Positions 1 through 12,222 of a DNA stretch of 64,000 bases are shown in pieces. The position numbers and the translations under genes are program-made. The DNA is from Actinostola sp. cb2023. Taxonomy: Eukaryota > Cnidaria > Anthozoa > Actiniaria > Actinostolidae. The notes beneath the pieces are model-generated. The model ran no database searches. It worked only from the letters and a program-made list of their open reading frames with translations, and was not told the DNA's origin. Within the stretch, counting starts at the first letter, position 1; every line of letters begins with the position of its first letter. The stretch spans positions 1 to 64,000 of the forward strand of contig JAUJYZ010000703.1 of NCBI GenBank assembly GCA_033675265.1, written 5' to 3'.

Positions 1-11
1 CATTGTCCTAC

Positions 12-71
12 CTTTTGGTATTGTCTGGATAGAATTGATGACAGCTTCAGCTATTCCCATTTCTTGAATTC
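12..71 (-). CDS. ACTR6: ACTR6 exon GIQEMGIAEAVINSIQTIPK
   Basis: The 60-nt exon has a TTCCAG acceptor and an AAAAG|gtagga donor and matches Arp6 IQEMGIPEAI. It is the last exon in the window; the TGGN actin motif and the C terminus must lie to the left of base 1. Confidence 0.92.
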
Positions 72-745
72 CTGGAACAACATACAACATTGTATTAATG
101 TCTTGCTAAACGTACAGAGTAATCATTGTATAGAACACTTAGAATCATAGAATCATCATGAATTATTTTATCACCAGGACCTCTCTAAAAACCACACTTG
201 TGACGAGAGCTTCCTGTCTAAACATTGTTGTTATTATTATTATTGTTGTTATTATTATCTCATGTTAGAGCAACATACTGTGAAGCTGATGAGATGCAAA
301 AACAAATTACAATGCCATTAATTATAATAATAATAAAATAATAATAATAATGGGTTAAAAATCTTAATGTGCTTACAATATATAAAATCTACATAATGTA
401 AGTGCAATACACTGACAAATAACATATTTACAATTCATGAAGATATATAATTTAACAAATCAATTTAACAATTATTTTGGCCTACGAGAGCTAGAGGAAC
501 TGTTGGAACTACAATCCTGGACAAAACCTGTTGGGAATTTTTTATCTTATTTTGAATGACAAGACATTTGTAATTCTTCCCCCTCCCCTTCATCAATGTT
601 GGTCAGAGGAGGTGCGTCAGCTGGGTGCTCGAAAGACATGAGCAACACTGTTAAGAGGGAGACCTGGGGTGCTACGGGGAATGGAGATGTGAGGCGGGTT
701 CCCACGGTCTTGAAATAAATAAATACATGCACATGCACATTCCCA

Positions 746-1203
746 ACATTTACCAATATCAATAATCACAAGCTGTTCATACTACATGCAATGTATGATA
801 GGATCATTTACCAATATCAATAATCACAAGCTGTTCATACTACATGCAATGTATGATACATGTAGGATCATTTACCAATATCAATAATCACAAGCTGTTC
901 ATACTACATGCAATGTATGATACATGTAGGATCATTTACCAATATCAATAATCACAAGCTGTTCATACTACAATGTACATGCAATGTATGATAGGATCAT
1001 TTACCAATATCAATAATCACAAGCTGTTCATACTGCATGCAATGTATGATAGGATCATTTACCAATATCAACAATCACAAGCTGTTCATACTACATGCAA
1101 TGTATGATAGGATCATTTACCAATATCAACAATCACAAGCTGTTCATACTACATGCAATGTATGATAGGATCATTTACCAATATCAACAATCACAAGCTG
1201 TTC
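746..1203. repeat. Minisatellite, 58-66 bp unit, eight copies
   Basis: Eight copies of ATTTACCAATATC...CATGCAATGTATG lie in tandem. On the ACTR6 sense strand each unit contains TGATATTG|GTAAATGATC, the end of exon 5347-5410 with its splice donor. A further partial unit lies at 5188-5210 and next to the exon at 5335-5354, so the array was split by the material at 1204-5187. Confidence 0.85.
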
Positions 1204-1649
1204 CAGGCCCGAAGCAAGGGGAAAATTATTATTTGGGGGTCACAACCTGACGAGCGAAGTCACGAACACCTACATGTACAATACAATGTAGGGGGTGTGG
1301 GGGCATGCCACCCTGGAAAATTTTGAGGTATAGAGTCTCTGAAATAGCATTTCCTGCCTTCCGAAAGTAGTTTCTAGGAAGTTTAAACTGACAGAAAACT
1401 GATCTTGTGCCCAAATCAATCGTTGGCCATTTGAGGGTCTGCAGACATTTAAATTTGTGTTTTGTAGCTATTCACGAGATCTAGTGTTCAACTTTGTACG
1501 AATACGATACCAAAGGCAAAACCATGGATATGTTACTTAAATAAATACGTACTCATTCATTAACAGGCATTTTATAATCATGCTACTTGTCAGTGTTGCA
1601 TAGTGTTCAATATAACATTAATGTGATCTTTTGAGAGCATAATGGTTTA

Positions 1650-1830
1650 TTTAGGCCCAATGAAGGTTATTTATTTATCGAATTCATGAATAATTAATGA
1701 GGGAAAACAATAGAAATCATAAGCGTAGCAGACATCTGTAAATCGGATACAGAATCGTCCTCATTTGCATTCAGCTTTAACTTGGCTTTTCTCGGCCAAA
1801 CTGTTTCCTATCATCCAAATTATAGTAAAA
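1650..1830. repeat. Dispersed repeat with an unoccupied TTAA site
   Basis: This segment is similar to 32945-33062 joined to 39963-40010 (shared ATTCATGAATAATT, AATAGAAATCATAA, CATTTGCAT, TTGGCCAAA). Its TTAA at 1777-1780 is empty, whereas the other copy has the 33063-39962 element there. The family is not recognised. Confidence 0.65.
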
Positions 1831-1939
1831 CATCCACTTATACATTGTTGGATTCGATAAGTAATATACAATATTCGCGTCCGATCTGTATGGGATTTAT
1901 ACAGATCGGCCACTCATATTGTATCTATTACTTATATTT

Positions 1940-2284
1940 CCTAAGCCCTAAATTATCAAGGATTTAGTTCAAAAGAAAGTCTAATTCTATCGAGAAGTGA
2001 CTCAACTCAACTTCACCTTCGGCCATCTTGTTTTAATTTTGAAGCAGCTAATTTACATTTTGACGCAGAAATATGACGTCACGTAAACCTGCGGCAAATT
2101 CAGCTAATTTGCATAAACCATCATTCGCGCGCATGTTATATTGACGACGTCACTTGCTGGCATAAATTTCCTATAATGCCCTCGGCCCTCTGTTTTCCTG
2201 GCTTTACAAATGGTTTTCTTAGAATCTACATAGAAATTGTGAGTGATTTATGCCCTCTAAATCCTTGATAACTTAGGGCTTAGG
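1940..2284. mobile_element. Foldback MITE, 28-bp TIR
   Basis: The left end CCTAAGCCCTAAATTATCAA is the inverse of the right end TTGATAACTTAGGGCTTAGG apart from small differences. It is 345 bp long with no coding capacity. No clear target duplication is visible. Confidence 0.65.
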
Positions 2285-2550
2285 TAATATAAATGAACCA
2301 TTTTGTCTTCACTACTCATCAACGCCACAATTGTTCAGGAACATCCTGTTTTAATATTGTGGATATGACTCGGCGTGTGGGACGATCAGCTGGAACTCTG
2401 GGCAATCTCTAGCCCCACAGGCTTTCCATATCCTCTACTTTTGTCTAAACAATGTTTTGGGCTTCCTGTGGTCATGTCATTTTGTAAACGTTGGGCTTCC
2501 TGTGGTACGCTCAACCGTAATTTTGTATATTCGCTTCAGGAATGGGTTAA

Positions 2551-3106
2551 AGTGCTACTTGGACGAAAATCGATCGAAATTTAATTTAGCTGAAACTTCA
2601 CTGAAATAATCTCAAAGAGCCATACAATTAGTGGTTAATGTGTTTTCTCAAAATTCCTATGGGAAGTATTACATTTTTATGAATCGTTAGAAGTGTCAGT
2701 GAGGTCATCTACTCAACCCTAACAATCAACACAGCTTCACTCCATACATTTCTTTGGGTTTAGTTTCTTGAATTATTTTATTTCTGAAGCTAAAAGTTTG
2801 GGTGAAGGAGTTTTCTTACATTATTTGTGCTTAGGATTGATTGTCTGACCAGTTATTCTTCAGTGCAGAGCTGTTATCTGAACAAAACATTGAGATATTT
2901 TGACTCAATACAAAGAAATGTATGGAGCTGAATGTTGGGTTGAGTAGATGACGTCACTGACACCTCTAAAGATTCATAAAAATATAGTACTTTCCCTCTG
3001 GAATATCGAAAAAAGATTTTAACTAGTTATTATTAGACCCTTGAAGAATTATTCAATGAAGTTTCAGCTAAATTAAATTTCGATCGATTTTTGTCCAAGT
3101 AGCACT
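2551..3106. mobile_element. Palindromic TTAA MITE, copy A
   Basis: It is flanked by TTAA (2547-2550, 3107-3110). The termini AGTGCTACTTGGAC and GTCCAAGTAGCACT and most of the arms are inverted copies of each other. It is related to copies B and C through the GCTGAAACTTCACTGAAATA block. TTAA duplications are typical of piggyBac and Kolobok transposons; which one moved it is unknown. Confidence 0.8.
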
Positions 3107-3356
3107 TTAAGGGTGCTAATATTTGAAGTTCTAGGCTGGGATATATTGGGGATTGGATTTATTTATTATTTGGATGATTTCTTCTTGATTGTTGTAACTT
3201 TTAAATTAGATGTAATAAAATTGGGATAGTTTTGGGGAAGGTGAGTTTAATTGGGGTGTTCATTTGTTGTTTGTAGGGGCGGGGTTTTCGGGTTTAGTTT
3301 ATTATATATGCTTAGATACGACCACACCAGCCATGCTGTAAATCCATCGTGTTTAA

Positions 3357-3914
3357 AGGGGGACTAGTACGTAAATCGTTCAAAATTTGATTTAGCTGAA
3401 ACTTCACTGAAATAATCTCAAAGACCCATACAATCACTGGTTAATTTTTTTCTAAAAAATTCCAATGGGAAGTAATACATTTTTATGAATCTTTAGAGGT
3501 GTCAGTGACGTCACTTACTCAACCCAAACTCAGCTCCATACATTTCTTTGTATTTTGTGATCAAAATATCTGAACGGTTTGTTCAGATCACAGCTCTGCA
3601 CTGAAGAAAACTAGTCAAACAATCAATCCTAAGCACATATAGGGTAAGAAAACTCCTTCACACAAACGTTTAGCTTCATAGAAATAAAATAATTCAAGAC
3701 ATTAAACATGAAGAAATGTATGGAGCGAAGCCGTGATGATTGTTTGGGTTGAGTAAGTGACGTCACTGACACCTCTAAAGATTCATTAAAATGTATTACT
3801 TCCCATTGGAATTTTTGAGAAAAAAATTAACCAGTGATTGTATGGGTCTTTGAGATTATTTCAGTGAAGTTTCAGCTAAATCAAACTTTGAACGATTTAC
3901 GTACTAGTCCCCCT
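3357..3914. mobile_element. Palindromic TTAA MITE, copy B
   Basis: It is flanked by TTAA (3353-3356, 3915-3918), with termini AGGGGGACTAGTACGTAAAT and its inverse. The arms of about 270 bp form a nearly complete palindrome. It is the same family as 22544-23101. Confidence 0.85.
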
Positions 3915-4639
3915 TTAAATAAATGCTATTATTTAGTGTGTTTTGGGATCGATATATTTTGAGTGCTCACTGCTAGGCAATGCAACAAGTCCCGTAATCG
4001 ATCATCAAGACTTGGTTTCAGCCGAAAATAAAATACTTTCTCGATTCGCTCGATCAAGAGCTTTTGATATGTAATAGAATGGCAATCTATTAGTGTCCTG
4101 ATCTGCTTTCAGGTACCGAAAAAAAAGCCCATTTTAAGACTGCCACTGCAGGCAGTCCACGCCAAGTAACTACGCAGTAATTCTATCCAGATTACATACA
4201 CTATGATTTGCTGAGCGGGACACGAAAACCATAAATAAAAACCCTGTGGGAAAAAATATGGAACATGTTCTCCAACCCGTGCTGCAGCAATGCTTGTAGA
4301 GGCTAAAAGCTCTATACAAGGAACTCAGATAATGGAGATTTAATCGTCTACCTCTTACTAATGACAGTTAGTGTGTTACATTGATCATTATACCTGCAAA
4401 ATTTCTAAACAAAACAAAAAACTGAAAAACCAGCTAGGAGTGGGTGCTGGCCTAGAATGCTGTCCATGTGTTATACTCACTCTTATATACACATGTACCA
4501 TCATGCACTTCGCTTACACCATGATGCTCACGTGCTGCCAAAATATTAATTTCTGTCTACTTCATTGGCATTCGTTGCCAGAAATATAACATATATGCTA
4601 ACTGTTCCATTTGCCTATAACTGTCTGTTTAAGTTGATT

Positions 4640-4858
4640 TTGAGTTGATATCATTTGCAGTATATCTTCCAAACAACTGCTTTCTGTTTTCATTTCGCCC
4701 CACAAACTCATTGGGAGCAGCCACAATTAAGGTCATCCTTGTCAGTCCTGTTTCTGTTATATTGTTATTTATTAAGTTTAGTGAGGGCCACAAGTGTATT
4801 TCACTTTTATGTGTTACCCTCTTGAAATAAAGTCTTCATCATCATCATCATCATCATC
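4640..4858 (+). repeat. 3' tail of a non-LTR retroelement
   Basis: The segment ends GTTACCCTCTTGAAATAAAG followed by a (TCA)n repeat, the usual 3' structure of CR1/L2-type LINEs and their SINEs. No coding part is present. Confidence 0.5.
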
Positions 4859-5210
4859 TGTGCCGCACAGTCCACCTACTCAGTGGTAGGCCACAAAGCT
4901 GGCATGACTGAACGCCTTTAGATTCATTTTTCAGTGTCATGCAGTTCAGATTTTATCCAATTTTGCATTTCTTTGAGGGGATTTCTTAACCAGTTTTCCT
5001 ATTTCTCGAATCGTGTCAAGACAGCCACTTACACATCTTACTGATTATATGGAATCAGGGAGAGCTCTAGATTCAGAGCATGTCCATAGCAGTGTGTGCC
5101 GGTATAGGCATATGGATGTAAAGGTTATTAAAAACAAACAGCCAAAATTATTGGGGGGCCCGGGCCCCCTTGGCCCTCCTGCTATGGTGTTCATACTACA
5201 TGCAATGTAT

Positions 5211-5338
5211 GATATGATTATATTTTTAATTAACATAGATTAGATTAGATTATGTATTATTATACACAGCATTTTTGAAAAACAATTTACTGAGCCTTTT
5301 ACCGTGTCAAAAATAAAGTTAATTGATTGATTGATTGA
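5211..5338 (+). repeat. LINE/SINE 3'-end fragment with (TTGA)n tail
   Basis: The sequence CCGTGTCAAAAATAAAGTTAA followed by four TTGA-like units interrupts the first array unit next to ACTR6 exon 5347-5410. It is non-coding. Confidence 0.55.
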
Positions 5339-5346
5339 TCATTTAC

Positions 5347-5410
5347 CAATATCAGAAGGGTGAAACAGAAGTTCTGGCACAGAAAATCGTTCAATGTTCA
5401 TCCGTAGAAT
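5347..5410 (-). CDS. ACTR6: ACTR6 exon ILRMNIERFSVPELLFHPSDI
   Basis: The 64-nt exon has a TTTAG acceptor and a TTG|gtaaat donor and encodes the actin-fold block ERFSVPELLFHPSDIG. Its last eight bases and the donor (TGATATTG|GTAAATGATC) recur in the array at 746-1203. Confidence 0.93.
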
Positions 5411-5504
5411 CTAAAGTAAATATACAGTATTAATAACAATGACTGAGTGAGTACATCTAGTGTTACCCACCAGTGAGTTTAACACAATATATACTTTAAC
5501 ACCA

Positions 5505-6675
5505 TACACCACTATACCATCTAACCCTGACCCCTATACCATCTAACCCTGACCCCTATATCATATAACCCTGACCCCTATATCATCTAACCCTGACCCC
5601 TATACAATCTAACCCTGACCCCTATATCATATAACCCTGACCCCTATATCATCTAACCCTGACCCCTATACAATCTAACCCTGACCCCTATATCATATAA
5701 CCCTGACCCCTATATCATCTAACCCTGACCCCTATACAATCTAACCCTGACCCCTATATCATATAACCCTGACCCCTATACAATCTAACCCTGACCCCTA
5801 TACCATCTAACCCTGACCCCTATATCATATAACCCTGACCCCTATACAATCTAACCCTGACCCCTATATCATCTAACCCTGACCCCTATATCATATAACC
5901 CTGACCCCTATATCATCTAACCCTGACCCCTATACAATCTAACCCTGACCCCTATATCATATAACCCTGACCCCTATACAATCTAACCCTGACCCCTATA
6001 TCATATAACCCTGACCCCTATACCATCTAACCCTGACCCCTATATCATATAACCCTGACCCCTATACAATCTAACCCTGACCCCTATATCATATAACCCT
6101 GACCCCTATACAATCTAACCCTGACCCCTATACAATCTAACCCTGACCCCTATATCATATAACCCTGACCCCTATACAATCTAACCCTGACCCCTATATC
6201 ATCTAACCCTGACCCTTATACAATCTAACCCTGACCCCTATACAATCTAACGCTGACCCCTATATCATATAACCCTGACCCCTATACAATCTAACCCTGA
6301 CCCCTATATCATCTAACCCTGACCCCTATATCATACAACCCTGGCCCCTATACCATCTAACCCTGACCCCTATATCATCTAACCCTGACCCCTATACCAT
6401 CTAACCCTGACCCCTATATCATCTAACCCTGACCCCTATATCATCTAACCCTGACCCCTATACCATCTAACCCTGACCCCTATACCATCTAACCCTGACC
6501 CCTATACCATCTAACCCTGACCCCTATATCATCTAACCCTGACCCCTATACCATCTAACCCTGACCCCTATACCATCTAACCCTGACCCCTATACAATCT
6601 AACCCTGACCCCTATACCATCAGGGTTATATGATATAGGGGTCAGGGTTAGATGGTATAGGGGTTAGGGTTAGAT
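5505..6675. repeat. 22-bp minisatellite (TCTAACCCTGACCCCTATAC..)
   Basis: About fifty units of TCTAACCCTGACCCCTATAYMA run in one direction to about 6619. The array then switches to the opposite strand (CAGGGTTATATGATATAGGG). It lies in the ACTR6 intron between exons 12752-12799 and 5347-5410. Confidence 0.95.
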
Positions 6676-7190
6676 AATAATAATAATAATGTTTATTTAT
6701 AAACACGGTAAAATCATCAGTAGAAATACAATACAATGGTTATCTAAAATATTAAAAATAAGTTACATCATATGTTACTGTTTTACATGATTGCCGTGTG
6801 GGAATTAAATGATCATAAAATTCCGTTAATTTCTCTCTTGAATTGACCAAGCGAGCTGATTGACCTGATACTTTGTGGTAAGTCATTCCACAGTTTAGCA
6901 CCGCTGTAAGAAAAGCTTCGCTTAAGGTAGTTAGTGCGTGGCTTGGGCAGTGCGAGTTTAATATCAGAATTTCGTAAATTATAATTGGTGTGGCGAAGAG
7001 TAAAGAGGTCTTGTAAGTATTGTGGGGCTAATTCATGGATGGACTTAAACATAAGCGTTACTTTTTGTTTTTTCCGGCGAACAGACAGAGTGTCCCAGCA
7101 TAATTCTTCAAGAAGAACGCTAGAGCTGGTGTCATATTTTGCCCTCATGATAGCCCTTGCCGCACGATTTTGCAGTTTTATGATATACAT
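6676..7190 (-). pseudogene. 3' fragment of a CR1/L2-type LINE (reverse transcriptase C-terminus)
   Basis: The minus-strand frame at 6813-7190 gives 125 residues with the pattern LQNRAARAI...W.TL..RR...LMFK..H...P.YL......LR......L..P.PRT...KRSFSYSGAKLWNDLP. This is the C-terminal domain downstream of the reverse transcriptase in CR1, L2 and Rex-type LINEs. The element is 5'-truncated: neither endonuclease nor reverse transcriptase is present. Its 3' end is TAAATAAACATTATTATTAT at 6676-6710 on the reverse strand. It inserted into the 22-bp array, whose units resume at 7191. The ORF is open and so may be a recent insertion, but it cannot move on its own. Confidence 0.82.
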
Positions 7191-8210
7191 TGTAGGGGTC
7201 AGGGTTAGATGATATAGGGGTCAGGGTTAGATGGTATAGGGGTTAGGGTTAGATGGTATAGGGGTCAGGGTTAGATGGTATAGGGGTCAGGGTTAGATGG
7301 TATAGGGGTCAGGGTTAGATTGTATAGGGGTCAGGGTTATATGATATAGGGGTCAGGGTTAGATGATACATGTACATGTATTCTTGGTTTTCACGTGACG
7401 TCATCAAAAAGCTAAAATCCAAAGTAATCACCTCACAAAACTGTTTGTTGGATACCTTGTATATGTCGTTATAAGAAAAGTCTTACGAAAATAATTTGGT
7501 AATTTAGATGTTTTGTTTTCAATTTATTACGAGTCAAATTCTGTCACGCAATACTGTCACGCACATTTTCAAAGCCGTAGAAATAGGAAAATTTGTTTGA
7601 AATAATACGATTTTAACTTTTAGTAGATGATGGGTATCTTTATTTTGATGAATGTAGCTGTTTAAAAATTGTGTTTGCAATATAAACATGATCTTCAGTC
7701 TTCGTGACTTGGCTGCCATGTTGGTGTCCCTCGATGGGACACCAAGATGGTGGACCCATACATTTTAACTAAATTATGAGCATAAGCGATCGCTCATATC
7801 TTCGTATCTAAAACTTCTTTTAACTAAATCTTCGGCTGAGATATATAGTTTTGGCTGCTCTTTGGCCTATGAAGGTTTTGTTCTATATAAGTACTGGGAA
7901 AATTTTCAATGACGTAGGTGAAAACCGAGAATAGGGGTCAGGGTTAGATGGTATAGGGGTCGGTTATATGGTATAGGGGTCAGGGTTAGATGGTATAGGG
8001 GTCAGGGTTATATGATATACATTGTAGGGGTCAGGGTTAGATGGTATAGGGGTCAGGGTTATATGGTATAGGGGTCAGGGTTAGATGGTATAGGGGTCAG
8101 GGTTATATGATATACATTGTAGGGGTCAGGGTTAGATGGTATAGGGGTCAGGGTTATATGTATAGGGGTCAGGGTTAGATGGTATAGGTTTATATATCAT
8201 ATAACCCTGA
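7191..8210. repeat. 22-bp minisatellite, inverted part
   Basis: Units here read AGGGGTCAGGGTTAGATGGTAT, the reverse of 5505-6619. They are interrupted by the MITE at 7381-7932. The last units end in TATATCATATAACCCTGA before the CACTA-like element. Confidence 0.92.
7381..7932. mobile_element. TA-flanked MITE, Tc1/mariner-like
   Basis: It is flanked by TA (7379-7380, 7933-7934) within the 22-bp array. The termini are TTCTTGGTTTTCAC and GTGAAAACCGAGAA. It is 552 bp long with no long ORF. Confidence 0.75.
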
Positions 8211-8219
8211 ATCGTAATA

Positions 8220-8551
8220 TATTCTCACTAGGGAAATCCGCACACAGGGCCAAGGGTGTGGTTATTAAGATATGGGAACAATCGGCCCGAGGCTTAGAGA
8301 GCGGTAGTCTCAAGATCGATGGTATATATGCAGTATGGGTATCATCGCTGCGGGGAGGAGGGTGGGGAGTTTTCATTCTTTCTTCCCGTCTTTTGGAAAA
8401 AGAGCTAAACTCGAATAAATCTATGAAAGTAGGCGTATTTATAGGGAGCGGTGCACACTAGGTGATGTAATATATCTCGTGGACCACGCTTGGAATGTGG
8501 GAATGTGTAATAACCGGGATTTTTGGCTTTGTGTTTGGATTTACCCCAGTG
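8220..8551. mobile_element. Short CACTA-like element (deletion derivative)
   Basis: The left end TATTCTCACTAGGGAAATCC and the right part (8388-8550) are near-identical to the two ends of the larger element at 8558-12679. The two lie head to tail, separated by a few bases. No coding capacity. Confidence 0.65.
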
Positions 8552-9469
8552 TAATAGTATTCTCACTAGGGAAATCCGCACACAGGGCCAAGGGTGTGGT
8601 TATTAAGATATGGGAACAATCGGCCCTTCGGCACCAGTTCCCAGTTATCTCATCCTGGGGAAACCACACACAACCCCTAAACTTAAAGAAGGACTAACGT
8701 CTGAAACGTCATGCATGTAGTAGGGGGTCGAAAACATGGTTCTTCTCCCAAAACTCAGAACTCAAAAACTAAATAGCCCCTTCCAATAAATCCAGAAGTT
8801 TGTATTGGCCTTGTGCCAAATTGCTGGAGGTAGCTATCCTGATGATGGTCAGGGATCCCAGTATCCGCGCCACTTTCCCCACCTATTCTCGGCAAAAGAG
8901 TCTTCTGCCGAGGCTGCTAGAGACTCTATGCGGGATGATAGCATATAGGGGCTGCCCCGCTTGGGGAATCTCCCTTCCCTCGTGCTCGTGCAGCTCTGTA
9001 AAGGCTTACAGGGACAAGTACAAAGCTACGATACGTTTCCGAGGAATCAAAAGAGACGTCCGACTCTATAAAGGACAGTGACTATTGGGAAAGGACAGTG
9101 ACTATTGGGAAAGGAGAATAACCCCCAAGCGAAGCAGCCCCGAAATACCCCGTCCAGGGACCGAGTAATGAAGGGTATTAGACAACCCCATCGAGGCGGC
9201 TTAGCAAGGGAGAACAGGCTGACAGTAATCGGAGAAGCGAGCACATGTCACTAACGATGCACATAATATTTCTAAACCTGAATCGAGTCGAACTATGGCC
9301 AAAAATTAGGGCTACCACAAAGACCAAACTTGTACTAGCTAGCGAAACTATAGAACCGTAATGGTTGTCTAGGATAGAATGGAGTCGATAGTCAGTGCTG
9401 CTACTGATATGACAACGGCTTCAGCACTATAAACTGGAGCAGACATGTGCACGTAGGCTTCCAGACCGC

Positions 9470-10190
9470 AAGATTGTTTTAATAATTTCAGCGAGGTCAC
9501 TAATTCCTGTCGCTGTATACTGTGCCAAGATTACCTCATCATTTCAGCGAGGTCACCCCTGTCGCTGTACTGTGCCAAAAATACCTAATAATTTCAGCGA
9601 GGTTACCCCTGTCGCTGTAAAAATACCACGAAATTAGCCCGTGGCGTTCAGCTAGACAATTCAATCCAGCTACCACCAAACAACACTAGCTGGTATCTGT
9701 GCCAGGCCCGAGGCCCAACTTAAGATAAATTTGGCTGAGCACCGAGTTCAGCTATCGCGAAACATCACACTAACGCACCTGAACCCAGTTCACATCTGGC
9801 TGAGCATCGACTGCCAGCTTTTCGTCAAACACACCTCAGTACCGGCACCTGAACCCCGTTCAGTATCTGTGCCTGGCCCAAGAGGCCCAAACTAAATAAA
9901 TTTGGCTGAGCACCGACTGCCAGCTTTTCGCCAAACACACCTACTGGCACCTGAATCCAATTCAGTATCTGTACCCGGCCCGAGAGGCCCAAACTACATA
10001 AATTTGGCTGCGCACCGACTGCCAGCTATACGCCAAACACACCTACCGGCACCTGAACCCAGTTCAGTATCTGTGCCCGGCCCGGGGGAGCCCAAACTAA
10101 ATAAATTTGGCTGAGCACCGACTGCCACCTATACACCGGCACCTGAACCCAGTTCAGTATCTGTGCCTGGCCTGAGAGGCCCAAACTAAA
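9470..10190. repeat. Two short tandem families (about 60 and 95 bp)
   Basis: Three copies of ATTTCAGCGAGGTCAC...GTCGCTGTA lie at 9486-9630. They are followed by about five copies of a unit with GGCTGAGCACCGACTGCC and CACCTGAACCCAGTTCAGTA. The first family carries AGCGA...TCGCT inverted pairs like the next array. Confidence 0.75.
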
Positions 10191-12222
10191 TAAATTTTGC
10201 TGAGCGACTACACACGTCGCTGAACTTCGCCAAATAGATAAATTCAAAAACTAATAATTTGAGCGCGTAGACACGTCGCTACTGCACTTCTCCAAATAGA
10301 TAAATTCAAAAACTAATAATTTGGGTGACTACACACGTCACTGAACTTAGCCAAACAATCCAATTATAAGAAACTATAATTGAGCGACTACACACGTCGC
10401 TGGACCTCGCCAAACAACTAACTATGATAAATTAATACTTTGAGCGACTACACACGTCGCTAAACTTCGCCAAATAGATAAATTCAACAACTAATACTTT
10501 GAACGACTACACACGTCGCTAAACTTCGCCCAACTAGATACATTCAAAAACTAATAATTTGAGCGACTACACACGTCGCTAAACTTCGCCACCTAGATAA
10601 ATTCAAAAACTAATAATTTGAGCGACTACCTACGTCACTGAACTTAGCTAAACCGGCAATCCAAATATAAGAAACTATAATTGAACGACTACACACGTCG
10701 CTAAACTTCGCCAAATAGATCAATTCAAAAACTAATAATTTGAGTGACTACACACGTCGCTAAACTTAGCCAAACAATCCAAATATAAGAAACTATAATT
10801 GAGCGACTACACACGTCGCTGGACCTCGCCAAACAACTAACTATGATAAACTAATAATTTGAGCGACTACACACGTCGCTAAACTCCGCCAACTAGATAA
10901 ATTCAAAAACTCATAATTTGAGCGACTACACATGTCGCTAAACTTCGCCAACTAGATAAATTCAAAAACTCATAATTTGAGCGACTACACACGTCGCTAT
11001 AAACTCCGCCAACTAGATAAATTCAAAAACTCATAATTTGAGCGACTACACACGTCGCTAAACTCCGCCAACTAGATAAATTCAAAAACTCATAATTTGA
11101 GCGACTACACACGTCGCTAAACTTCGCCAACTAGATAAATTCAAAAACTCATAATTTGAGCGACTACACACGTCGCTAAACTTCGCCAACTAGATAAATT
11201 CAAAAACTCATAATTTGAGCGACTACCCACGTCGCTAAACTTCGCCAACTAGATAAATTCAAAAACTCATAATTTGAGCGACTACACACGTCGCTAAACT
11301 TCGCCAACTAGATAAATTCAAAAACTCATAATTTGAGCGACTACACACGTCGCTAAACTCCGTCAACTAGATAAATTCAAAAACTCATAATTTGAGCGAC
11401 TACACACGTCGCTAAACTTCGCCAACTAGATAAATTCAAAAACTCATAATTTGAGCGACTACACACGTCGCTAAACTTCGCCAACTAGATAAATTCAAAA
11501 ACTCATAATTTGAGCGACTACACACGTCGCTAAACTCCGTCAACTAGATAAATTCAAAAACTCATAATTTGAGCGACTACACACGTCGCTAAACTTCGCC
11601 CAATAGATAAATTCAAAAACTCATAATTTGAGCGACTACACACGTCGCTAAACTTCACCAACTAGATAAATTCAAAAACTCATAATTTGAGCGACTACAC
11701 ACGTCGCTAAACTCCGCCAACTAGATAAATTCGCTCATAATTTGAGCGACTACACTAGATAAATTCGCCAAAAAAATTCAAAAACTCAATTTGAGCGACT
11801 ACACACGTCGCTAAACTTCGCCAACTAGATAAATTCAAAAACTAATAATTTGAGCGACTACACACGTCGCTGCCGCGGACCTCGCCAAACAACTAACTAT
11901 GATAAACCAATACTATGAGCGACTACACACGTCGCTAAACTCCGCCAACTAGATAAATTCAAAAACTCATAATTTGAGCGACTACACGTCGCTAAACTTC
12001 GCCAACTAGATAAATTCAAAAACTCATAATTTGAGCGACTACACACGTCGCTAAACTTCGCCAACTAGATAAATTCAAAAACTAATAATTTGAGCGACTA
12101 CACACGTCGCTGCCGCGGACCTCGCCAAACAACTAACTATGATAAACCAATACTATGAGCGACTACACACGTCGCTAAACTTCGTCAACTAGATAAATTC
12201 AAAGACTAATAATTTGAGCGGT
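10190..12222. repeat. 59-60 bp minisatellite, each unit with a GCGAC..GTCGC hairpin
   Basis: More than thirty copies of GAGCGACTACACACGTCGCT + AAACTTCGCCAACTAGATAA + a short AT stretch. Every unit holds a 6-bp stem (AGCGAC / GTCGCT) around TACACAC. It lies inside the CACTA-like element, where subterminal repeats usually bind transposase. Confidence 0.9.

Larger units (their letters stand above)
1204..5187. other. Block of nested repeats splitting the 58-66 bp array
   Basis: No gene is seen. The block holds a dispersed repeat (about 1650-1940 and 2285-2330), a foldback MITE (1940-2284), two TTAA palindromes (2551-3106 and 3357-3914) and a LINE-type 3' tail near 4640-4858. I see nothing recognisable in 3920-4640 or in 4860-5187. 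Confidence 0.6.

Noticed and set aside
5013..5243. Overlapping ORFs on both strands at a GGGCCCGGGCCC palindrome
   Set aside because: Mirror products of a palindromic GC stretch and of minisatellite sequence.
7534..7719. Short ORF in the TA MITE
   Set aside because: No transposase motif; length expected by chance.
5505..8210. Interstitial telomere (GGGTTAG motif)
   Set aside because: The unit is 22 bp with CTAACCCTGACCCC; TTAGGG is never tandem on its own.
8800..9081. Possible small gene inside the CACTA-like element
   Set aside because: 93 codons, no recognisable domain, no splice or promoter support.
10190..12222. CRISPR-like array of hairpin repeats
   Set aside because: The whole 59-60 bp unit is repeated, with no variable spacers, and it lies inside a transposon.
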